A stretch of DNA of 64,000 nt from Streptomyces yangpuensis (GTDB lineage: Bacteria > Actinomycetota > Actinomycetes > Streptomycetales > Streptomycetaceae), in contig NZ_LBMK01000001.1 in NCBI RefSeq assembly GCF_001005295.1, positions 436,704 through 500,703 on the forward strand, in the 5' to 3' direction. The notes beneath the pieces were generated by a model, which ran no database searches, had not been told where the DNA came from, and saw only the letters and a program-made list of their open reading frames with translations. Below are positions 55,374-62,200 of the stretch, one piece after another (position 1 is the stretch's first letter; each line of letters starts with the position of its first letter). The position numbers and the translations under genes are program-made.

Positions 55374-56174
55374 ATGAAGATCAAGGGCTGGTCGACGGCA
55401 AGGGCGCGGGCGACGGCGATGGCGACAGCGATGGCGACGGTCAGGGCGCGGGCGAGGGCGCGCGCGGGCGTGGCGGTGAGAGCGGTGGCGGACCGGCGGG
55501 CGGGGCGGCCGCGGCGGATGCGGGGAGTCCCGGGCAGACGGCTGACGGTGCAGGCCGTGATGGCGGGCTGTGTGCTGGCGCTGCTCCCGTCGGCGTGGAC
55601 GCACGCGTCGGCCGCCGACCGGCTGCGGTCGACGGCCGACGCACCCGCCGCCGACGTGGCGGTGGTGTTCGGAGCCGGCCTGTGGCGGGGGCGGCCCACG
55701 CCCTACTTGGCCGACCGGCTCGACGCCGCCGCCGAGCTGTACCGCACCGGCAAGGTGCGGGTGGTGCTGGTCACCGGGGACAACAGCCGCAAGGAGTATG
55801 ACGAGCCCGACGCGATGCGCACCTACCTGACCGGGAAGGGGGTGCCGGACGAGCGGATCGTCAGCGACTACGCGGGCTTCGACACCTGGGACTCCTGCGT
55901 GCGGGCCAAGGAGATCTTCGGGGTCGACCGGGCCGTGCTGGTCACCCAGGGCTTCCACATACGCCGGGCCGTCGCCCTCTGCCAGGCGGCGGGGCTGGAC
56001 TCGTACGGTGTCGGGGTCGCCGACGTGCACGACGCCACCTGGCGCTACGGCCAGGCGCGCGAGTTCCTCGCGGCCGGCAAAGCCGCCGTGGACGCGGCCT
56101 TCAAGCCAGCCCCGCACTTCCTGGGGCCGAAGGAGCACGGGGTGTCGCGGGCCCTGGCGGCCCTGGCAGAGTGA
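55374..56174 (+). CDS. SanA-like protein (DUF218/YdcF fold)
   Basis: A 266-residue protein. VAVVFGAGLWRGRPTPYLADRLDAAAELY near residue 99, VLVTGDNSRKEYDEPDAMRTYL and the CVRAKEIFGVDRAVLVTQGFHIRRA region are the DUF218/SanA signature. SanA relatives act at the cell envelope and affect vancomycin sensitivity. A membrane segment near residue 68 (MAGCVLALLPSAW) follows an unusual Ala/Arg/Thr-rich start (MATAMATVRARARARAG) made of repeated GCGACGGCGATGG-like units. ATG 55374 follows GGAGGGG. Confidence 0.85.
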   Translation: MKIKGWSTARARATAMATAMATVRARARARAGVAVRAVADRRAGRPRRMRGVPGRRLTVQAVMAGCVLALLPSAWTHASAADRLRSTADAPAADVAVVFGAGLWRGRPTPYLADRLDAAAELYRTGKVRVVLVTGDNSRKEYDEPDAMRTYLTGKGVPDERIVSDYAGFDTWDSCVRAKEIFGVDRAVLVTQGFHIRRAVALCQAAGLDSYGVGVADVHDATWRYGQAREFLAAGKAAVDAAFKPAPHFLGPKEHGVSRALAALAE

Positions 56175-56181
56175 ACACCGC

Positions 56182-56206
56182 CGCATATGACACATCGTCA
56201 TATGCG
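56182..56206. promoter_or_regulatory. 25-bp perfect palindrome CGCATATGAC-ACATC-GTCATATGCG
   Basis: Ten-bp arms around a 5-bp spacer, directly after the SanA-like stop (56174). The ATG of a 50-codon frame (56202) lies in the right arm. AT-rich core and perfect symmetry suggest a dimeric regulator site; the regulator is unknown. Confidence 0.6.
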
Positions 56207-56354
56207 AGGTCGGCCGGTACGAGCCCTCCCGGCCCGCGGGTGCCTGATCCTCGGCGTCGTCCACGGCCGGATCATGTTCGTGGAGGTCCTGGACCGGCCC
56301 GAGCCGCGGCCGGTGCTGCGCGGCGCCCTCACCGGGGGCGGCGGGCCGCGCTGA
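56202..56354 (+). CDS. Possible small protein (50 residues), unrecognised
   Basis: A 50-codon frame ending in TGA at 56352-56354. It has a hydrophobic middle (GCLILGVVHGRIMFVEVL) between charged ends and normal Streptomyces third-position GC. No family is recognised. The start is within a perfect palindrome and there is no Shine-Dalgarno, so it could be an artefact of GC-rich sequence. It precedes nasA by 68 bp. Confidence 0.35.
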   Translation: MRGRPVRALPARGCLILGVVHGRIMFVEVLDRPEPRPVLRGALTGGGGPR

Positions 56355-56372
56355 GGTGGAGCACCCCGAGCC

Positions 56373-56410
56373 GTAACGCGGGACGGCGGCCCGTGTAACA
56401 CCGCCGACGC
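56373..56410 (+). promoter_or_regulatory. GlnR-like box before nasA
   Basis: GTAAC-n6-CGGCG-n6-GTAAC-n6-GACGC: two GTAAC half sites exactly 22 bp apart (56373 and 56395), as in GlnR sites (GTnAC-n6-GAAAC-n6 repeated). The b half sites are poor. It ends 12 bp before the nasA start. Confidence 0.6.
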
Positions 56411-56422
56411 ATGCTGAACCGT

Positions 56423-58510
56423 ATGCACACGCCGGGATCCACCACCGCCACGCACTGCCCCTACTGCGCGCTGCAGTGCGGGATGAACCTGCGCCCCGAG
56501 CCCGGCGGCGCGGCTGTGACGGTGGAGGAGCGCGCCGACTTCCCGGTCAACCGGGGCGCACTGTGCGGCAAGGGCCGTACCGCCCCCGCAGTGCTCTCCT
56601 CCCGGGTGCGTCTCACCGAGCCGCTCGTCCGCACCCACGCAGGGCGGCTCGAACCCGCCACCTGGGAGGAGGCCCTCGACGCCGTGGCCGCGGGCCTCGC
56701 CCGTACGGCCCGCGCGCACGGACCGGACGCGGTCGGCGTCTTCGGCGGCGGCGGGCTCACCAACGAGAAGGCGTACGCGCTCGGCAAGTTCGCCCGCGTC
56801 GCCCTGCGCACCTCGCAGATCGACTACAACGGACGCTTCTGCATGTCCTCGGCCGCCGCCGCGCACCAGCGGGCATTCGGGCTCGACCGCGGCCTGCCCT
56901 TCCCGCTGGAGGACATCCCCCGCACCGGCTGTGTGATCCTCGTCGGCTCGAACCTGGCCGAGACCATGCCGCCCGCCCTGCGCTACCTCACCGAGCTCAA
57001 GGCCAACGGCGGCACCCTCATCGTCATCGACCCGCGCCGCACGCGCACCGCCGAACAGGCCGACCTGCACCTGGCCCCGCGCCCCGGCACCGACCTCGCC
57101 CTCGCCCTCGGCCTGCTGCACCTCGTGGTCGCCGACGGCCGCACCGACGAGGAGTTCATCGCCGCCCGTACCACCGGCTGGGAAGAGGCCCGGGCCGCCG
57201 CCATGGCCCACTGGCCCGAGCTGGTGGAACGCATCACCGGCGTCCCGGTCCCGGCCCTGCGCGAGGCGGTCGGCCTCTTCTGCGCCCCTGACTCCGCGAT
57301 GGTGCTGACCGCCCGCGGCCCCGAGCAGCAGTCCAAGGGCACCGACACCGTCGGCGCCTGGATCAACCTGTGCCTGGCCACCGGCCGGGCCGGCCGCCCG
57401 CTCTCCGGCTACGGGTGCCTCACCGGGCAGGGCAACGGCCAGGGCGGCCGCGAGCACGGCCAGAAGGCCGACCAGCTTCCCGGCTACCGCAAGCTCACCG
57501 ACCCGGCCGCGCGGGCGCACGTCGCCGGGGTCTGGGGCGTCGACCCCGACAGCCTCCCCGGACCCGGCCGCAGCGCCTACGAACTCCTCGACGCCCTCGG
57601 CACCGACGTGAAGTCCCTCCTTCTGATGGGCTCCAACCCGGTCGTCTCGGCCCCCCGCGCCGCACACATCGAGGACCGGATCCGCTCACTGGACTTCCTC
57701 GCCGTCGCCGACGTCGTGCTCTCCGAGACGGCCGCCCTCGCGGACGTCGTCCTCCCCGTCACCCAGTGGGCGGAGGAGACCGGCACCACCACCAACCTGG
57801 AGGGCCGCGTCCTGCTGCGGCGCCGAGCCCTGACCCCGCCCCCGGGCGTCCGCAGCGACCTGGACGTCCTGCACGGGCTCGCCGCCCGCCTCGGCGTCGA
57901 GAAGGGCTTCCCCACCTCCCCCGAAGAGGTCTTCGACGAACTGCGCCGCGCCTCCGCCGGCGGCCCGGCGGACTACTCCGGCATCACCTACGACCGCATT
58001 GAGGCCGAACAGGGCGTCTTCTGGCCCTGCCCCGAGGGCTCCACGGGCACCGAACGCCTCTTCCTGGACCGCTTCGCCACCGACGACGGCCGGGCCCGCT
58101 TCGTCCCCGTCGCCCACCGTGACGCCGCCGAGGTCCCCGACGCGGAGTACCCGCTCCTGCTCACCACCGGCCGCGTGGTCGCCCAGTACCAGTCCGGCGC
58201 CCAGACCCGCCGGGTGGACGAGCTCAACGAGGCCGCACCCGGCCCGTTCGTGGAACTGCATCCCCGCCTCGCCGCCCGCATAGGCGCGGTCGACGGCAGC
58301 CCGCTGGCCGTCACCTCCCGTCGCGGGCGCGCCGTGGCCCCGGCCCGCATCACGGACGCCATCCGCGCGGACACGGTCTTCATGCCCTTCCACTGGCCGG
58401 GCGAGGGCCGGGCCAACACCCTGACCAATCCGGCCCTCGACCCCACCTCCCGCATGCCGGAGTTCAAGATCTGCGCGGTCCGCGTCGAGCCGGTCCAGGG
58501 TCCGGTCTGA
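56423..58510 (+). CDS. nasA: Assimilatory nitrate reductase (molybdopterin oxidoreductase)
   Basis: A 695-residue Mo-bisMGD enzyme. CPYCALQCGMNL near residue 12 and LCGKGR near 50 hold the four Cys of the 4Fe-4S cluster. GRFCMSSAAAAH near residue 140 contains the Mo-ligand Cys, as in Nap/Nas nitrate reductases and not the Ser of Nar. The C-terminal ADMET-like domain closes with TNPALDPTSRMPEFKICAVRVE. It reduces nitrate to nitrite in the cytosol. The alternative start is ATG 56411. No electron partner is adjacent; the flavoprotein next to nirB is a candidate. Confidence 0.9.
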   Translation: MHTPGSTTATHCPYCALQCGMNLRPEPGGAAVTVEERADFPVNRGALCGKGRTAPAVLSSRVRLTEPLVRTHAGRLEPATWEEALDAVAAGLARTARAHGPDAVGVFGGGGLTNEKAYALGKFARVALRTSQIDYNGRFCMSSAAAAHQRAFGLDRGLPFPLEDIPRTGCVILVGSNLAETMPPALRYLTELKANGGTLIVIDPRRTRTAEQADLHLAPRPGTDLALALGLLHLVVADGRTDEEFIAARTTGWEEARAAAMAHWPELVERITGVPVPALREAVGLFCAPDSAMVLTARGPEQQSKGTDTVGAWINLCLATGRAGRPLSGYGCLTGQGNGQGGREHGQKADQLPGYRKLTDPAARAHVAGVWGVDPDSLPGPGRSAYELLDALGTDVKSLLLMGSNPVVSAPRAAHIEDRIRSLDFLAVADVVLSETAALADVVLPVTQWAEETGTTTNLEGRVLLRRRALTPPPGVRSDLDVLHGLAARLGVEKGFPTSPEEVFDELRRASAGGPADYSGITYDRIEAEQGVFWPCPEGSTGTERLFLDRFATDDGRARFVPVAHRDAAEVPDAEYPLLLTTGRVVAQYQSGAQTRRVDELNEAAPGPFVELHPRLAARIGAVDGSPLAVTSRRGRAVAPARITDAIRADTVFMPFHWPGEGRANTLTNPALDPTSRMPEFKICAVRVEPVQGPV

Positions 58511-58516
58511 CCGGCG

Positions 58517-58559
58517 GGACGGGCCCGGGGGCGCCGCGGAGCAGCCCCCGGGACCGCCC
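58517..58559. terminator. Bidirectional terminator after nasA
   Basis: CCCGGGGGC (58524-58532) and GCCCCCGGG (58544-58552) pair perfectly and the stem continues with interruptions on both sides (GGGAC / CCGCCC). It lies between convergent nasA and the lipoprotein gene. Confidence 0.7.
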
Positions 58560-58561
58560 GC

Positions 58562-59026
58562 CTACTTCGCCGGGAGCGGTTCCAGGACCACGCTGCCGGG
58601 CAGTGCCGCGGCCATGTCGTAGGCGTAGACCCCGGGCCGGACCCAGATGAACCAGTTGCCGGCGGCGACGATGGTGTGCCCGTACGCGCGGCGCCCCACC
58701 TCGATGCTGTCGCCGACCTCGTCCCTGCTGAAGCGGGCCGTGCTCAGCACGTCGATGTCGTTGTAGACCGTGGTTCCACGATGCTGCACCTCGCAGACGG
58801 CGTTCGACCCGTGCGGGAAGATGTTGCGCACCGTCACCTTGCAGTCGAAGCCGCCCTTCCCCAGGGCGGTGACCACGTCGTCGACCGAGGCGTACTCGGG
58901 GCCGGTCGGCACGTTGCTCGGCATCGGCGTCAGCGGAGGGCGCCCCCGGTCCCGGTCGACGAGACCGCACGCGCTCAGTGTCAGCAGCATCCCCAGCAGC
59001 AGGGGGACGCACTTCGGTGTGCGCAT
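58562..59026 (-). CDS. Lipoprotein of unknown function
   Basis: A 154-residue protein. The signal peptide ends in LTLSAC, a lipobox with Cys near residue 20. The mature part has two further Cys (FDCKVTV, NAVCEVQ) that may pair, and the fold is not recognised. It starts 3 bp after the stop of the WXG-like/hydrolase gene and is the last gene of a three-gene unit. A role at the outer membrane face together with those proteins is inferred from position only. Confidence 0.75.
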   Translation of the reverse strand: MRTPKCVPLLLGMLLTLSACGLVDRDRGRPPLTPMPSNVPTGPEYASVDDVVTALGKGGFDCKVTVRNIFPHGSNAVCEVQHRGTTVYNDIDVLSTARFSRDEVGDSIEVGRRAYGHTIVAAGNWFIWVRPGVYAYDMAAALPGSVVLEPLPAK

Positions 59027-59029
59027 GCG

Positions 59030-60391
59030 TCAGTTGCTCCTCGGCGGTGTGGGCGCCGGGCCCGGGCTGGGGGAAGGAGTGCCCGGTTCGGCGGGACCGG
59101 TTCCCGTTCCGGTGTGCGGCCCGCCGCCCTCCTGGTAGATCGGGTCGACGGAGACGTGGTGTCCGGCCGGGGTCTGCGACTCCAGCTGCCGTACGGCGGT
59201 GGCTCGCTGCTCCTCGGTGAGGGCGTGCCAGGCCATGGCGTCGTCCAGGTGCGGTTCCAGCCTGTCCCAGTTCTCGCCCCGGGTCTTGATGTCGAAGGCC
59301 CGGTTGCCCGACTCGTCGCCGTACTGCTCGTTCAGCTCCCGTACCTCGGGGGTGTCCGCCGCGTACAGGGTGAAGAGCTGCTTGTCGGTCCTCGCCCCGT
59401 AGGGCTCTTCCTGCATGCGCCGGAGGTGGTAGGCGCTCATGCGGATGTTCTCGTCGGGGTTCTCCTCGATGTACTTGGTGAGCCGGGCGTCGTCGAGGTC
59501 CCCGAGGAAGGTGCCGTCCCGGAGGGTGAACGCCTCCCGGTTGTGCTCCATCACCTCCCGTGCGGTGTCCGGCTTCATGTGCGTGATGCCGAGGGACTTG
59601 TCGGGCTTGAGGGTCTGCTGCAGCGTCCAGTTGAAGATCCGTCCCGCCTGGGCCAGCGGACCGGTCAGGCCGGGGCTGAAGTTCTGGTACCACTGCTGCT
59701 CCTGCCACAGGATCGCCAGGAGCAGCTTGCGGCTGATGCCGGTCTCGGCCGCGGCCCGGTTCACCGCGGCGAACTGGGCCGGGGAGACGTTGATCGGGTG
59801 CAGTCCGTCCGTGCCGCCCGCCAGGGCCAGGGCGACGGCCAGCGGGGACCCGGGCGTCAGGGCCTCCTTGGCCAGCTTGGGGTCGGAGACGGCGGTCAGC
59901 CCCTCGATCGTGCGCAGGGCGCGCGCCGTGTCCACGTCGGCCTGGCCGGCCTTGCGCAGGGCTTCGGTGATGATGCCCTGCGCGTGGTTGACCGGTTCGA
60001 GGTGCTCGGTACTGCCCTGCGGCACCATGACGGGCTTCGACAGCTGGACCCGGCCGCTGTCGTCGACCTTCAGGTCACGGGCGCGGGCGTAGTCCAGGGC
60101 GCTGTTCAGGTCCCGCTGTGTCCCCGTGATCGCCTCGGCCAGGTCGTCGTAGACCTTGGCCATCGCGCGCAGGGCCAACGCGGACGTCTCGTAGTCGTCG
60201 GCGTGCTTCACGAACCGTTCCGTGGCGGCGCGTCCGGCCTCGCCGACCCAGCACCGGTCGACCGTCCGTGCGACGTCCTGGCGCGCGTACGAGGCGAGGC
60301 CGTCGCACTGCTTCGCCACGGCCACCGCGTCGTCGGCCGCGGTGCGCCACTTCTGCGGATCGGCCTGCTTCAGCTCGGATACGGAAACCAT
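59030..60391 (-). CDS. WXG100-like protein with lytic-transglycosylase-like region
   Basis: A 453-residue protein in two parts. Residues 1-110 are helical, with ELKQADPQKWRTAADDAVAVAKQ and a mid WVGEAG turn like WXG100/ESX secretion proteins. Residues about 180-390 resemble a lytic-transglycosylase-like domain: AVNRAAAETGISRKLLLAILWQEQQWYQ with a possible catalytic Glu (WQEQQW), then LGITHMKPDTAREVMEHN. The C-terminus is Pro/Ser/Gly-rich. No signal peptide, as expected for ESX export. The ATG overlaps the upstream stop (TGATG). Activity is inferred. Confidence 0.7.
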   Translation of the reverse strand: MVSVSELKQADPQKWRTAADDAVAVAKQCDGLASYARQDVARTVDRCWVGEAGRAATERFVKHADDYETSALALRAMAKVYDDLAEAITGTQRDLNSALDYARARDLKVDDSGRVQLSKPVMVPQGSTEHLEPVNHAQGIITEALRKAGQADVDTARALRTIEGLTAVSDPKLAKEALTPGSPLAVALALAGGTDGLHPINVSPAQFAAVNRAAAETGISRKLLLAILWQEQQWYQNFSPGLTGPLAQAGRIFNWTLQQTLKPDKSLGITHMKPDTAREVMEHNREAFTLRDGTFLGDLDDARLTKYIEENPDENIRMSAYHLRRMQEEPYGARTDKQLFTLYAADTPEVRELNEQYGDESGNRAFDIKTRGENWDRLEPHLDDAMAWHALTEEQRATAVRQLESQTPAGHHVSVDPIYQEGGGPHTGTGTGPAEPGTPSPSPGPAPTPPRSN

Positions 60392-60834
60392 CAGGCGTCC
60401 TCCAGCACGCCGCCGGCCGCGCGCAGCCGGTCGGCTATCGCCTGGTCCTCGGCGTTGACGGCGTTCGTGCCCGTGGTCAGGGCGTCGGCCGCGTCGTCGA
60501 CCAGGTCGGCGAGGTCCCTGAGCCGGCGCTGCCAGGCGGCCACGCAGTCGTTGCTGGCCGTCCCGGCCGCCCATCCGGCGTGGCTGCGGCCGACGGCCTC
60601 GGCGTCGTCGAGCGTGGACTTTCCCCGGGCCTCGGCGTTCGCCGTACGGATCCCGGACGCCTTGGAGCGCACGGGGCCGTGGACGAGGGCGAGGTCGGGG
60701 TCCCCCGTGGCAGGGGCCGGGGTCGCGGAGGGGCTCGCTGAGGGAGCCGGTGACGGCGACGGACCGGCCGAGGCCAGACGCAGGGCGGCGTCCCCCTTCG
60801 CCCGTGTCCATTCCGCTTCGAAATCGAACGTCAT
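60391..60834 (-). CDS. Small helical WXG-like protein
   Basis: A 147-residue protein. FDFEAEWTRAKGDAALRLA at the start, a Pro/Ser-rich linker (PSPSPAPSASPSATPAPATG), then a helical part with WAAGTASNDCVAAWQRRLRDLADLVDDAADALTTGTNAVNAED, which has the spacing and Trp-containing turn of WXG100-like proteins. It is the first gene of the unit and overlaps the next. A partner or chaperone role for secretion is inferred. Confidence 0.6.
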   Translation of the reverse strand: MTFDFEAEWTRAKGDAALRLASAGPSPSPAPSASPSATPAPATGDPDLALVHGPVRSKASGIRTANAEARGKSTLDDAEAVGRSHAGWAAGTASNDCVAAWQRRLRDLADLVDDAADALTTGTNAVNAEDQAIADRLRAAGGVLEDA

Positions 60835-61084
60835 GTCCCCAGCCTTGCACACCACGATTCGCTGTGCGGTGACTGTTTTTGACAGAACATCAGCCGCATG
60901 CGCAGCGGTCCGGCAGCCGATCATCTCGGACATGCGTCCGATCCGCATCGGGGTTCCCGGCCGGGGGTAACCATCGGTCACGTACCGGACTCAGAAAGTG
61001 CTCGCACGCCCCTCGTGGCAGCCATGTGTCTTACCCCACACTGAATGCGGTGCCCCCGTCCTCGGAGCCCTGGAGGTCGCCCCC

Positions 61085-62137
61085 GTGCAGACCCGGACCC
61101 TGACCGTGAACGCGAGCGAGTCCTCGGAGGCCGAAGCCGTGGACGAAGAGCCCGAGGTACTGGAGCTGATCGAGCCGGTACCTGTGCAGCGCAGGCGGGA
61201 CAGCGACGGGAGCGGGGGCGGAGCGGGACCCTCCGCCGACCTCTTCCGGCAGTACCTGCGGGAGATAGGCAGGATCCCGCTGCTCACCGCCGCCGAGGAA
61301 GTGGATCTGGCGCGGCGCGTCGAAGCCGGACTGTTCGCCGAGGAGAAGCTCGGCAACACCCCCGACCTCGACTCCCAGCTCGCCCTCGACCTCGACCGGC
61401 TCGTCGTCATGGGGCGCATGGCCAAACGCCGGCTCATCGAGTCGAACCTGCGGCTGGTCGTCTCCGTCGCCAAGCGGTACGTGGGCCGCGGGCTCACCAT
61501 GCTCGACCTGGTCCAGGAGGGCAACCTCGGGCTGATCCGGGCCGTCGAGAAGTTCGACTACGCCCGCGGGTACAAGTTCTCCACCTACGCCACCTGGTGG
61601 ATCCGGCAGGCGATGTCCCGCGCCCTCGCCGACCAGGCCCGCACCATCCGCGTGCCCGTCCACGTCGTCGAGCTGATCAACCGGGTCGTCCGCGTCCAGC
61701 GCCGCATGCTCCAGGAGCGCGGCTACGAGCCCACCGCCGAAGAGGTGGCCGTCCACCTGGAACTGACCCCCGAGCGGGTCCTGGAAGTGCTGCGTCTCGC
61801 CCAGGAGCCGGTCTCCCTGCACGCCCCCGTCGGCGAGGAGGAGGACGTCGCGCTCGGTGACCTCATCGAGGACGGGGACGCCACCTCCCCCGTGGAGTCG
61901 GCCGCCTTCTTCCTGCTGCGTGAGCACCTGGAAGCGGTCCTGTCGACCCTCGGTGAACGCGAGCGCAAGGTCGTGCAGTTGCGGTACGGGCTCGCGGACG
62001 GACGGCCGCGCACCCTGGAGGAGATCGGCCGCATCTTCGGCGTGACGCGCGAGCGGATCCGCCAGATCGAGTCCAAGACCCTCAACAAGCTGCGCGACCA
62101 CGCCTTCGCCGACCAGCTGCGCGGCTACCTCGACTGA
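61085..62137 (+). CDS. hrdA: Group 2 RNA polymerase sigma factor (HrdA-like)
   Basis: A 350-residue sigma-70 factor. Region 1.2-2.1 starts [21 protein letters not shown] near residue 50, region 2.4 [34 protein letters not shown] near 160-190, region 3 follows, and region 4.2 ends with [29 protein letters not shown] near residue 310. It lacks the long acidic region 1.1 of HrdB, so it is a non-essential type factor. The nearness to dnaG and the similarity to Streptomyces HrdA suggest hrdA, which I hold with moderate certainty. GTG 61085 follows GGAGG by 8 bp. Confidence 0.88.
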   Translation: MQTRTLTVNASESSEAEAVDEEPEVLELIEPVPVQRRRDSDGSGGGAGPSADLFRQYLREIGRIPLLTAAEEVDLARRVEAGLFAEEKLGNTPDLDSQLALDLDRLVVMGRMAKRRLIESNLRLVVSVAKRYVGRGLTMLDLVQEGNLGLIRAVEKFDYARGYKFSTYATWWIRQAMSRALADQARTIRVPVHVVELINRVVRVQRRMLQERGYEPTAEEVAVHLELTPERVLEVLRLAQEPVSLHAPVGEEEDVALGDLIEDGDATSPVESAAFFLLREHLEAVLSTLGERERKVVQLRYGLADGRPRTLEEIGRIFGVTRERIRQIESKTLNKLRDHAFADQLRGYLD

Positions 62138-62200
62138 CGCGGGCACCCGGCCGGAACGGGAAGGGCGCCCCGAAGGACGCCCCACCCGCTCATGGCCGGC

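Noticed and set aside
60879..60884. TTGACA as a -35 box for hrdA
   Set aside because: No -10-like hexamer occurs 16-19 bp downstream, and the start codon is 200 bp away.
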